The notes beneath the pieces are model-generated. The model saw only the letters and a program-made list of their open reading frames with translations, was not told the DNA's origin and searched no databases. Of a DNA stretch of 64,000 nt, positions 37,883 through 45,942 are shown one piece after another. The stretch covers positions 1,652,578 through 1,716,577 of the forward strand of contig CANLOL010000001.1 in the NCBI GenBank assembly GCA_947492905.1, written 5' to 3'. This DNA is from an uncultured Sphingorhabdus sp. Lineage in GTDB: Bacteria; Pseudomonadota; Alphaproteobacteria; Sphingomonadales; Sphingomonadaceae. Within the stretch, counting starts at the first letter, position 1; the number at the start of each line of letters is the position of its first letter. The position numbers were made by a program, and so were the translations under genes.

Positions 37883-39151
37883 TTAATTTGTTTTTGGTTG
37901 ATCTGGCCAAATGCCGCGAACATCATAAACAATTTTGCCTTGGCGTTCATCCAATGGGATGGATTTGAAAATATCATGGTCCACCAATGTTATGAACATA
38001 TCACAATCATCTAAGGCTGCGTCTATATCAATCAACTGTGCATCGCTGCCATCAAATCCATTGGGTAATGCATTGGCATAAGGCTCGATAATTTTGATTT
38101 TACTGCCATAGCGTTTCGCTAATTTCTCTGCAATTTTCAGCGCAGGACTCTCTCTGAAATCATCAATATTGGCTTTAAATGCTAATCCTAAGCAAGCAAT
38201 ATTTTGCGCGCTATTTTCATCTATCATTTTAGATGCTTGTTCCAAAACATGGTCAATCTTTCCATCATTCACATTGCGCGCCGTTTTAATTAGCGGTGAA
38301 TTTTCAGGAGAACCATGAATGATAAACCAAGGATCGACGGCAATGCAATGGCCGCCCACGCCAGGCCCTGGTTGCAATATATTTACGCGTGGGTGGCGGT
38401 TGGCTAACGAAATCACTTCCCAAACATCCAACCCCATATCATCGGAAATAATCGATAATTCATTCGCAAAAGCGATATTCACATCGCGATAACTGTTTTC
38501 GACCAATTTGGTCATTTCTGCTGCTCGGGCAGTTGTGGTAACGCATTCGCCGCGCACAAACCGCTTATAAAAAGCAAGGGCTTTGCGCGCACAACGTGGT
38601 GTGATGCCGCCAATAGAGCAATCATTTTTTATCAATTCTTCTAATATTTTGCCGGGCAAGACGCGCTCAGGGCAATAGGCTATGGCGATATTGGGCGTTC
38701 CTTCGCATATACCGGGAACATCCAAATCAGGGCGCATTTCAGCAATAAGATCGCGCATTTGTTCGGTGGTTCCAACGGGAGATGTGGATTCCAAAATTAC
38801 CGTATCGCCAGCTTTTAAAACTTTCGCGACATTGGCTGTGGCTTCTAATACATAGCTAAGGTCTGGAACATGATTATCTTTGAACGGCGTAGGTACAGCA
38901 ATCACAAACACATCAGCGGGTTCAAATTTGAGCGAAGCACGCAACAGTCCGCGTGATACTACCCCTTGCACCAATCCATCAAGATCAACCTCTTCGATAT
39001 GAATTTTACCATTGTTAATGGTTTCAACCACATGCTCTGTCACATCGATGCCCAAAACATTGCATCCAGAACGCGCTATTACGGCGGCTGTAGGCAAGCC
39101 AATATATCCTAAGCCAATTACGGCAACAGAGGGGGTTTTATCGGATATCAT
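37883..39151 (-). CDS. wecC: UDP-N-acetyl-D-mannosamine dehydrogenase
   Basis: Oxidises UDP-ManNAc twice to UDP-ManNAc uronic acid with NAD. The protein is 422 aa. The N-terminal Rossmann motif VIGLGYIGLPTAAV, VPTPFKDNHVPDLSYV and ESTSPVGTTEQM are followed by the active-site region GPGVGGHCIAVDPWF containing the catalytic cysteine. The last motif separates the WecC group from UDP-glucose dehydrogenases. It follows wecB by about 20 bases, and the two genes form the known two-step route from UDP-GlcNAc. Confidence 0.94.
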   Translation of the reverse strand: MISDKTPSVAVIGLGYIGLPTAAVIARSGCNVLGIDVTEHVVETINNGKIHIEEVDLDGLVQGVVSRGLLRASLKFEPADVFVIAVPTPFKDNHVPDLSYVLEATANVAKVLKAGDTVILESTSPVGTTEQMRDLIAEMRPDLDVPGICEGTPNIAIAYCPERVLPGKILEELIKNDCSIGGITPRCARKALAFYKRFVRGECVTTTARAAEMTKLVENSYRDVNIAFANELSIISDDMGLDVWEVISLANRHPRVNILQPGPGVGGHCIAVDPWFIIHGSPENSPLIKTARNVNDGKIDHVLEQASKMIDENSAQNIACLGLAFKANIDDFRESPALKIAEKLAKRYGSKIKIIEPYANALPNGFDGSDAQLIDIDAALDDCDMFITLVDHDIFKSIPLDERQGKIVYDVRGIWPDQPKTN

Positions 39152-39171
39152 ATTGAAATTTCCTATAAATA

Positions 39172-40308
39172 TTAATCGAGAAGGCTGGATGATACAATAT
39201 CAGCAATTTTAATCCTGCTGTTACCATCGCCAAAGGGGTTATGCGCTTTTGCCATATTCTCATAATGGGCTTCATTATCTAATAGGGCATTTGCTTCTGA
39301 TAGAATGACATCTATGTCTGTGCCCACTAATTTGGCAGTTCCAGCTTCGACACCTTCTGGGCGCTCGGTTGTATCGCGCATGACGAGAACAGGCTTACCA
39401 AGGGCAGGGGCTTCTTCTTGGACGCCGCCGCTATCGGTCAGCATGAAATAGCACATATCGAGCAAGCTAACGAAATTTGGATAATCAAGCGGCTCTATCA
39501 TCGCGACATTATCCAAACCGCTAAGGGCGTCATTCATAACGCTGCGCACATTGGGGTTTAGATGTACAGGAAAGATGATGGCGACATCATCGCGCGCTGC
39601 TAATGTTTTGATGGATTGGGCGATATTGTTCAAACCATCGCCAAAATTCTCTCGTCTATGGCTGGTGATGCCAATGATCCGTTTGCCTGCAAATTTGGTT
39701 TTGAGATCGTTCAACACTGGGGCAATTTCTGGTTTTTCTGTTATTTGTTTAACAGTTGCGAACAGAGCATCAATCACCGTGTTGCCAGTAATATAGACTT
39801 GCTCGCTTGGTACATTCTCTTTTTTCAGCGCATTGGCTGATGTTTCCGTTGGGGCAAAATGCTGGTCTGCAATAGAGCCGATAATTTTGCGATTCACTTC
39901 TTCGGGCCAAGGATGATATATATTATAGCTTCTAAGACCTGCCTCAACATGGCTAACGGGTATTTGCCTGTAATATGCGGCTAAAGCGCCCGTCATTGCT
40001 GTTGCTGTATCGCCTTGGACAATCACGCGCTGCGGTTTTACTGTGTCTAACATTGTACCAATATTCGTGAGCAATCGTGCTGTTAATTCATCCAAAGATT
40101 GATTAGAGCGCATTATATCCAAATCATAATCAGGGGTGATATTGGCAATTTCTAGCACTTGATCGAGCATTTCGCGATGCTGAGCGCTAACGCAACAAAC
40201 AGAATTTAGACCTTCTATCTCCGCCAATTGATTGACGACAGGAAATAGTTTGATTGCCTCTGGTCTTGTGCCAAATATTGTGACGACTGTAGGTTTGTCT
40301 GCGTTCAT
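39172..40308 (-). CDS. wecB: UDP-N-acetylglucosamine 2-epimerase
   Basis: Non-hydrolysing epimerase interconverting UDP-GlcNAc and UDP-ManNAc. The protein is 378 aa from ATG 40308; a TTG at 40320 would add four residues (MDFQ) and is less likely. Motifs include IFGTRPEAIKLFPVV, VQGDTATAMTGALAA, HVEAGLRSYNIYHPWPEE, SHRRENFGDGL and LTDSGGVQEEAPALGKP, which are all hallmark residues. It feeds UDP-ManNAc to the downstream wecC. Confidence 0.96.
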   Translation of the reverse strand: MNADKPTVVTIFGTRPEAIKLFPVVNQLAEIEGLNSVCCVSAQHREMLDQVLEIANITPDYDLDIMRSNQSLDELTARLLTNIGTMLDTVKPQRVIVQGDTATAMTGALAAYYRQIPVSHVEAGLRSYNIYHPWPEEVNRKIIGSIADQHFAPTETSANALKKENVPSEQVYITGNTVIDALFATVKQITEKPEIAPVLNDLKTKFAGKRIIGITSHRRENFGDGLNNIAQSIKTLAARDDVAIIFPVHLNPNVRSVMNDALSGLDNVAMIEPLDYPNFVSLLDMCYFMLTDSGGVQEEAPALGKPVLVMRDTTERPEGVEAGTAKLVGTDIDVILSEANALLDNEAHYENMAKAHNPFGDGNSRIKIADIVSSSLLD

Positions 40309-40347
40309 TTGAAAATCCAAAAAATATTTAATAGTGCCAATTTAGCC

Positions 40348-41625
40348 TTATAGGCTCCAATATATAATATCTGACCTTAATTCTGATGGCTCTATGCTTG
40401 ATTTAACATCGATGAGAATAGCATCTTGTTTCAACCTATCCATAACATTTTCTTTTTGTTCGATATAAAAGCTATGATTAACCGCCAATATAATGACATC
40501 TAATGATTGTAATGCGTCCCATGAATGCAACTCAATTCCATATTCCTCCATCGCCTCTTCGGCATTGGCAAGGGGATCATGCACCATAGCCGTTACGCCA
40601 TAGCTTTTGAGTTCATTCACAATATCGGGGGTTTTACTATTGCGCAAATCAGGAACATTTTCCTTAAAAGTCAGGCCCAATACCCCAATTTTCGCATCCC
40701 CAACGGAACGGCCATTATTAAGCAATAATTTGATAGTTTTGCGCGCTACATGCGGGCCCATATCGTCATTAATACGTCTTCCGGCCAAAATCACCTCTGG
40801 CCTATATCCCAAACGTTCCGCCGCTGTTGTAAGATAATAAGGGTCTACGCCAATACAATGGCCACCGACTAATCCGGGTGTAAAAGGAAGGAAATTCCAT
40901 TTCGTGCCAGCTGCATCTAAAACATCTTTCGTCCTAATATCCATTTGATCAAATATTAGCGATATTTCATTCATCAATGCGATATTCAAATCACGCTGTG
41001 TATTTTCAATAACCTTTGCGGCTTCGGCTACTTTAATCGAGGGAGCAATGTGCAAATCGGCTTCTATAATTGCGCCATATACATTTTTGACTCTCTCCAG
41101 AGATTCAGCATCTTCTGCTGAGATTATCTTTGTAATATTTTCTAGGCGATTAACCTTATCACCCGGATTTATGCGCTCTGGACTATATCCAAGTTTGAAA
41201 TCCACACCGCGTTTTAGCCCTGATATTTCCTCTAGCAATGGTGCGCAAATATCATCCGTTACGCCGGGATAAACCGTTGATTCAAATACAATCACGGCCC
41301 CTTTTTGAATATGCGGTGCAATCAATTTGCAGCTCATAGAAATAGGATCAAGGTTTGGGCGATTTTCATTATCAATCGGTGTAGGCACTGTAACAATGAA
41401 AAAAGTGGCTTGCGATAAATCTTCTGCTGTATTGCTATATGTTAGGGATGATTTTGCCAATTCATCATCGGATATTTCGTCCGTCCAATCATGACCATTT
41501 TGCAAAGCTTCTATACGTTTCTCTGAAATGTCAAAACCAATGACGCGATCAAACTTCTTTGCAAGCGCTACAGCGACGGGAAGTCCAACATACCCTAAAC
41601 CCAAAACTGCTATTTTTTCTGACAT
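40348..41625 (-). CDS. tviB: UDP-N-acetyl-D-galactosamine dehydrogenase (TviB/WbpO-type)
   Basis: UDP-glucose/GDP-mannose dehydrogenase superfamily member of 425 aa. VLGLGYVGLPVAVAL starts it; FESTVYPGVTDD, GYSPERINPGDK and the catalytic-cysteine region FTPGLVGGHCIGVDPYY match Vi-antigen TviB and WbpO, which oxidise UDP-GlcNAc or UDP-GalNAc to the uronate. It is a paralogue of wecC two genes downstream, but its loop and length put it in a separate subgroup. It leads the minus-strand polysaccharide block, with an inverted repeat upstream. Confidence 0.92.
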   Translation of the reverse strand: MSEKIAVLGLGYVGLPVAVALAKKFDRVIGFDISEKRIEALQNGHDWTDEISDDELAKSSLTYSNTAEDLSQATFFIVTVPTPIDNENRPNLDPISMSCKLIAPHIQKGAVIVFESTVYPGVTDDICAPLLEEISGLKRGVDFKLGYSPERINPGDKVNRLENITKIISAEDAESLERVKNVYGAIIEADLHIAPSIKVAEAAKVIENTQRDLNIALMNEISLIFDQMDIRTKDVLDAAGTKWNFLPFTPGLVGGHCIGVDPYYLTTAAERLGYRPEVILAGRRINDDMGPHVARKTIKLLLNNGRSVGDAKIGVLGLTFKENVPDLRNSKTPDIVNELKSYGVTAMVHDPLANAEEAMEEYGIELHSWDALQSLDVIILAVNHSFYIEQKENVMDRLKQDAILIDVKSSIEPSELRSDIIYWSL

Positions 41626-41644
41626 TTACAAAGCCTTATTTAAC

Positions 41645-41674
41645 AAATTGCATTTCAAAATGGTGATGCAATTT
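41645..41674. promoter_or_regulatory. Inverted repeat upstream of the sugar-nucleotide operon
   Basis: AAATTGCAT (41645-41653) and ATGCAATTT (41666-41674) are a perfect 9-bp inverted repeat with a 12-base gap. It lies 20-49 bases before the tviB start. It could be an operator for a dimeric regulator or a 5'-leader hairpin. No regulator gene is adjacent. Confidence 0.5.
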
Positions 41675-41747
41675 CGTCCTATGCATTACTATCATCTGCG
41701 CCTAGCATATAAGAGTTACAATTTGTTAAATGGGATAAATTTTACAA

Positions 41748-41762
41748 TTACATATTATGTAA
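41748..41762. promoter_or_regulatory. 7-1-7 palindrome in the tviB upstream region
   Basis: TTACATATTATGTAA is a perfect palindrome with a central T. It lies about 125 bases upstream of tviB and about 30 bases after the stop of the DUF4345-like gene, which is also on the minus strand. Such size and symmetry suit a protein-binding site. The promoter of tviB is expected between here and 41626. Confidence 0.4.
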
Positions 41763-41793
41763 ATTCAAAATTAATTATGCTTCGTTCTTTGAA

Positions 41794-42183
41794 TTAAGCT
41801 TTATTCCAATTTCTTTGCGCAAAAATGATGAGCGCCATTATGATTATTTCTACGCCCATTGGTATGAAGCTCTGATTATCATAGCCATTCGCAAATACTG
41901 TAATGACACGGCCCAAAAATGCCGCACCTATTAACCAAAGTACAGGCCATAAATATTGCGGTGCGCGCAAGAATGAGGAATATAATAATAAAGCTGATGA
42001 TACAGCAAAATAGCCAGCCATATCTGCTCTGACCGTTGCAAAGCCGCCTATGGTTGAGACATTCAAACCCACGCCTGCGGCTGCTTCTTGGGTGTTAAAT
42101 AAGAACCCAAAAGCGATGAAAGCAAATAAGAGTCCAATGGCTATCAATAGGCCTCTACTTGTTAATATCATTATATTTTTCAT
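41794..42183 (-). CDS. DUF4345-like small membrane protein
   Basis: A 129 aa membrane protein with four hydrophobic segments: about 8-27, 48-65, 74-95 and 105-122. The TVRADMAGYFAVSSALLLYS stretch with its Asp resembles the DUF4345 family, whose role is unknown. It lies 78 bases from the PepSY-type gene on the same strand and may share its iron-related transcription, but there is no direct evidence for that. Confidence 0.75.
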   Translation of the reverse strand: MKNIMILTSRGLLIAIGLLFAFIAFGFLFNTQEAAAGVGLNVSTIGGFATVRADMAGYFAVSSALLLYSSFLRAPQYLWPVLWLIGAAFLGRVITVFANGYDNQSFIPMGVEIIIMALIIFAQRNWNKA

Positions 42184-42261
42184 TATATCTCTCCCTATTA
42201 AGAGTGGCCTAAGGGATAAGAATGGGAATGTCGAGTTTGGCTTTTGATAAATGCTAAGAGG

Positions 42262-42816
42262 TTAAACCAAAAATGCTAATATCATGAAGATTGCGGTGCC
42301 TATTGCGGTGGAGATGATTGTTTTCATGCGATAGGCTTTTGAGATGAAACCAATGAATAAACCACTCATCATTATCATGAATAATGCAATGCCAGCGACA
42401 ATTTGATATTTCTTGAACAGTGTAGGGCCATGACCTTTGTGCAACTCCATCATAGAATAATGGAAATTTGGTTCGTTTAAGGTTGCGCTCCAGCTATCAT
42501 CGTCTTGCTTAAATACTATATAATCGCGCGAAGTAGGACGGGTGGTTATGCTGCTGCCTCTATTTCTTAAATATTCAAATTTAAGATCTATATCATTATC
42601 CGATAATATTTTTTTAACATCATCATCCAGAGTAGGGCTGTCGGCATCAAGGGTAATTGGCGTATTAAGTTTTAACTCTGTTTCTTTTGTTTCTGGTTTA
42701 ATATCAGAAACATATAAACCACCAGTAATTGCGACCAATATGAAAAAAGGGGCCAATAATGTAGCTGCAAATAGATGCAATAAGGTGATGGTGCTTCTGG
42801 CTTTGACTTGATTCAT
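42262..42816 (-). CDS. PepSY-associated membrane protein, probably iron-regulated
   Basis: A 184 aa protein with an N-terminal membrane segment (LHLFAATLLAPFFILVAITG), a periplasmic PepSY-like domain and two C-terminal membrane segments (FMIMMSGLFIGFI and beyond). The HKGHGPTLFKKYQ stretch is typical of PepSY-associated TM proteins, often found beside TonB-dependent siderophore receptors or iron-reduction proteins. The ATG at 42816 is preferred, because the longer start at 42855 would leave no space for a ribosome-binding site beside the Fur-like palindrome. No receptor gene is adjacent. Confidence 0.78.
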   Translation of the reverse strand: MNQVKARSTITLLHLFAATLLAPFFILVAITGGLYVSDIKPETKETELKLNTPITLDADSPTLDDDVKKILSDNDIDLKFEYLRNRGSSITTRPTSRDYIVFKQDDDSWSATLNEPNFHYSMMELHKGHGPTLFKKYQIVAGIALFMIMMSGLFIGFISKAYRMKTIISTAIGTAIFMILAFLV

Positions 42817-42858
42817 AATGCTGCTTTCAGGATAGTCATAGATTAGGTTTTTCATTAA

Positions 42859-42873
42859 TGATAATTATTATCA
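42859..42873 (-). promoter_or_regulatory. Fur-box-like palindrome
   Basis: TGATAATTATTATCA is a perfect 7-1-7 palindrome. Its halves match the GATAAT-n-ATTATC core of the classical Fur binding site. It lies 43 bases before the chosen start of the PepSY gene and about 105 bases before the divergent dehydrogenase gene. Fur/iron control of the PepSY protein is the simplest reading. In alphaproteobacteria other iron regulators also exist, so the binding protein is inferred. Confidence 0.7.
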
Positions 42874-42977
42874 ATTGCAATTGTTATTTCTAATATATTG
42901 AGTAACAGATATACTAAGATTGCAATCAAATCTGTATATTTGTTGCGATAATATGGCTTAGCACTTAAGAGCATTTT

Positions 42978-44048
42978 ATGAGTGTTTCAAAAAATTACGC
43001 CATAGTTGGTTGCGGTATGATGGGCAGAGAGCATATGCAAAATATTGCATTGGTTCAGGATGCTAATTTATGCGCTATCGTTGATCCTGATATAGATTCT
43101 ATCAATGAAGCTAAGGCATTAGCAGCAGATTTGAAGCAAGATATTCAATGCTTTGATACGATTGATGCAATGTTTGATACATGCGCCATAGATGCTGTTA
43201 TCATTGCTGCTCCCAATCATAAGCATTTTGATATTGTGCAATCCATTATGCAGCATGACGTTGCAATTTTGCTCGAAAAACCAATGTGCACTACGGTTGA
43301 AGATGCGAATATATTATTGCAAATAGCACATGATTACCGCCCGCTTTTATGGGTTGGTATGGAATATAGATATATGCCGCCAGTTGCGCGATTTATTGAT
43401 CGGGTTCACGCCCTAGAAACTGGGCCTGTCAAAATGTTATCCATTAAAGAGCATCGTTTTCCGTTCCTAACCAAAGTTGGGGATTGGAACCGTTTTAACC
43501 GCAATACGGGCGGAACATTGGTCGAAAAATGCTGCCATTTCTTTGATTTGATGCGCTTTATAATCCAAAAAGAGCCAGTACGAATATATGCAAGCGGTGG
43601 GCAAGATGTAAATCATTTAGATGAAATATATGATGGTGAGCAATCTGATATATTAGATAATGCTTATGTGATAGTGGATTTTGAAGGGGGCACGCGCGCT
43701 ATATTGGATTTGTGCATGTTCGCAGAAGGCTCTGAACAGCAAGAGGAAATTTATGCTCTAGGGGCTGAGGGTAAATTAGAAGTCAAAATTCCGGCCGCGA
43801 CAGTCACTTGGTCACCAAGGGATAAAAGCGGTATAAAGATAGAGACAGTAGAAACTTCAAAAGATGCTCTGTTAGCAGGAGATCATCATGGAGCAACCTA
43901 TTATCAATTAAAGGATTTTCATGCAGCTCTCGTGCAAGGCTTGCATCCTAAAGTTGGCGCCATAGATGGGCTGCGATCGGTACAAATGGGAGCTGCCGCG
44001 CATCAATCCATCGAAACAGGATTGCCCGTTCGATTAGAATTTTCGTGA
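42978..44048 (+). CDS. Gfo/Idh/MocA-family sugar dehydrogenase
   Basis: A 356 aa NAD(P)-dependent oxidoreductase with an N-terminal Rossmann domain (IVGCGMMGREHM), the LLEKPMCTT motif holding the conserved EKP lysine, and a C-terminal domain with GGTLVEKCCHFFDLMRF, where the His/Asp positions of the family are kept. The family acts on sugars, inositols, amino-sugars or their derivatives. It heads a three-gene plus-strand run with the aldo/keto reductase (17 bases) and the TauD-like dioxygenase (12 bases). The substrate is not known from sequence. Confidence 0.9.
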   Translation: MSVSKNYAIVGCGMMGREHMQNIALVQDANLCAIVDPDIDSINEAKALAADLKQDIQCFDTIDAMFDTCAIDAVIIAAPNHKHFDIVQSIMQHDVAILLEKPMCTTVEDANILLQIAHDYRPLLWVGMEYRYMPPVARFIDRVHALETGPVKMLSIKEHRFPFLTKVGDWNRFNRNTGGTLVEKCCHFFDLMRFIIQKEPVRIYASGGQDVNHLDEIYDGEQSDILDNAYVIVDFEGGTRAILDLCMFAEGSEQQEEIYALGAEGKLEVKIPAATVTWSPRDKSGIKIETVETSKDALLAGDHHGATYYQLKDFHAALVQGLHPKVGAIDGLRSVQMGAAAHQSIETGLPVRLEFS

Positions 44049-44064
44049 GTATAAAGGATATAAT

Positions 44065-45012
44065 ATGGAGAATATGCCAGTAATTGGATTTGGCCTTTGG
44101 AAGGTTGCACCGCAAGACTGCCCCCAAATAATATTAGAAGCCATTCGTGCTGGCTATCGCCATTTTGATTGCGCTGCTGATTATGGCAATGAACAAGCTG
44201 TTGGAGCAGGAATAGCTAAGGCTATTTCAGATGGATTATGCACCAGAGAAGAATTGTGGATTACCTCTAAATTATGGAATACATTTCATGCCCCAGAACA
44301 TGTTGAGCTAGCTTGTCAAAAAAGCTTGGATGATCTGGGTCTCGATTATTTCGATCTTTATTTAATTCATTTTCCAATAGCGCTGGAATATGTTCCAATA
44401 GAGACACGTTATCCGCCTGAATGGGTTAATGATCCTAGCAATCCATCTCTGTCACTGGCCAAAATACCTTTATATAAAACTTGGCAAGCAATGGAAGAAT
44501 TGGCTGATAAGGGTCTAGCGCGGCAAATAGGTATTTGTAATTACAACAGCGGATTATTGCATGACCTTATGAATTATGCGCGCATTAAACCTGCTGTTTT
44601 GCAGATTGAATCGCATCCGTATCTGACACAAGAGAAATTGATAAAATTGGCCCATGCTTATGATATTAAGGTTACTGCTTTTTCTCCTTTGGGCGCGCTA
44701 TCCTATTTTGAATTGGATATGGCTAAACAAGAAGAAAATCTGCTCAGCGCAAAGCCAGTAGTGGATGCTGCAAAAGCGCATGGCAAAAGCGCTGCGCAAA
44801 TATTGCTGCGATGGGCAATACAGCGCGGAACTTCCATCATTCCAAAAAGTAGCAGTCCAAAGCGTATGCGCGAAAATTTAGATATTTTAGATTTTAGATT
44901 AAGCGATATTGAAATGCAGGATATTTCTGCCTTGAACCAAAATAAACGCTTCAATGATCCTGGCGTGTTTTGCGAAGCTGCTTTTGGATCTTTCCACCCG
45001 ATATATGATTAA
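44065..45012 (+). CDS. Aldo/keto reductase
   Basis: A 315 aa (beta/alpha)8-barrel NAD(P)H-dependent reductase. The catalytic tetrad is visible: Asp and Tyr in FDCAADYGNE, Lys in WITSKLWNTFH and His in LYLIHFPIA. The long loop with IPLYKTWQAMEELADKG and the C-terminal PKSSSPKRMRENLD cofactor loop resemble xylose-reductase-like members. It probably reduces a sugar aldehyde or related carbonyl. It is translationally close to both neighbours in the catabolic group. Confidence 0.93.
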   Translation: MENMPVIGFGLWKVAPQDCPQIILEAIRAGYRHFDCAADYGNEQAVGAGIAKAISDGLCTREELWITSKLWNTFHAPEHVELACQKSLDDLGLDYFDLYLIHFPIALEYVPIETRYPPEWVNDPSNPSLSLAKIPLYKTWQAMEELADKGLARQIGICNYNSGLLHDLMNYARIKPAVLQIESHPYLTQEKLIKLAHAYDIKVTAFSPLGALSYFELDMAKQEENLLSAKPVVDAAKAHGKSAAQILLRWAIQRGTSIIPKSSSPKRMRENLDILDFRLSDIEMQDISALNQNKRFNDPGVFCEAAFGSFHPIYD

Positions 45013-45024
45013 AGAGTATATAGT

Positions 45025-45942
45025 ATGAACCAACCAATAGAATTTCCGCATGTCATAGAGGGTCGTGGCGCTTTACCAGATTATATTTTGGATAATAAAA
45101 AACTATTGGATGAGAAATTATCGCAATGTGGGGCGATAGTATTTCGCGGGTTTGATGTGGTTACGCCTCAAGATTTTGACGATGCGGTTGTCAGCTATGG
45201 CGAAGAGGGCTTTACCTATTCTGAGTCTTTATCCAATGCAGTTCGCGTCAATGTTACGCCGCGCGTATTTACCGCCAATGAAGCTCCGCCAGAAACCAGT
45301 ATTTTTCTGCATCATGAAATGGCACAAACACCAATTTACCCATCAAAACTATTTTTCTTTTGTGAAATTGCACCAACCAAAGGCGGCGCTACACCTATTT
45401 GCCGTTCTGATATATTGTTAGAGGAATTAAAAAAGGTCGATGCGGATTTGGTCAAAAGATTTACCGAAAAAGGCGTCTCTTACACAAATATAATGCCGGC
45501 GCATGATGATTCCGGATCAGGGCAGGGACGCAGTTGGCGCAGCACTTTGGGGGCTGATACAAAGGAACAAGCAGAAGGGCGATTGGCAGAATTAGGCTAT
45601 ACATGGGAATGGATGGAGGATGAAAGCCTTCGCGCAAAAACACCGACATTGCCCGCCGTTAGAAAAATCTCTGATGGCCGCCCTGTATTTTTCAACCAAT
45701 TAATAGCAGCTTTTCGCGGTTGGAAAGATAGCCGCAATGACCCATCAAAATCCATTGCTTTTGGTGATGGCACCCCAATTACCGATGAGGATATGGCGCA
45801 AGCCATAGCGATTTCGGATAAGATTACTTATGATTTGGCATGGCAAACAGGGGATGTGGCATTGATTGATAATTTCCTCGCAATGCATGGACGGCGTCCT
45901 TATTCGGGTAAACGCAGAGTATTGGCTTCATTGATTGCGTAA
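45025..45942 (+). CDS. TauD/TfdA-like Fe(II)/2-oxoglutarate dioxygenase
   Basis: A 305 aa protein of the TauD/SyrP-like clan. An N-terminal CGAIVFRGFDV motif and the metal triad are seen: His and Glu in FLHHEMAQTP, and the second His in LIDNFLAMHGRRPYSGKRR, which also supplies the 2-oxoglutarate-binding Arg. Members hydroxylate small substrates such as taurine, amino acids or antibiotic intermediates. In this operon it could oxidise a sugar or polyol derivative that the dehydrogenase and reductase also use. Its end overlaps the convergent symporter by 15 bases. Confidence 0.9.
   Translation: MNQPIEFPHVIEGRGALPDYILDNKKLLDEKLSQCGAIVFRGFDVVTPQDFDDAVVSYGEEGFTYSESLSNAVRVNVTPRVFTANEAPPETSIFLHHEMAQTPIYPSKLFFFCEIAPTKGGATPICRSDILLEELKKVDADLVKRFTEKGVSYTNIMPAHDDSGSGQGRSWRSTLGADTKEQAEGRLAELGYTWEWMEDESLRAKTPTLPAVRKISDGRPVFFNQLIAAFRGWKDSRNDPSKSIAFGDGTPITDEDMAQAIAISDKITYDLAWQTGDVALIDNFLAMHGRRPYSGKRRVLASLIA

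Noticed and set aside
41645-41674. Inverted repeat as a transposon end or attachment site
   Set aside because: No target duplication, transposase or integrase is near, and the repeat sits in a normal promoter position.
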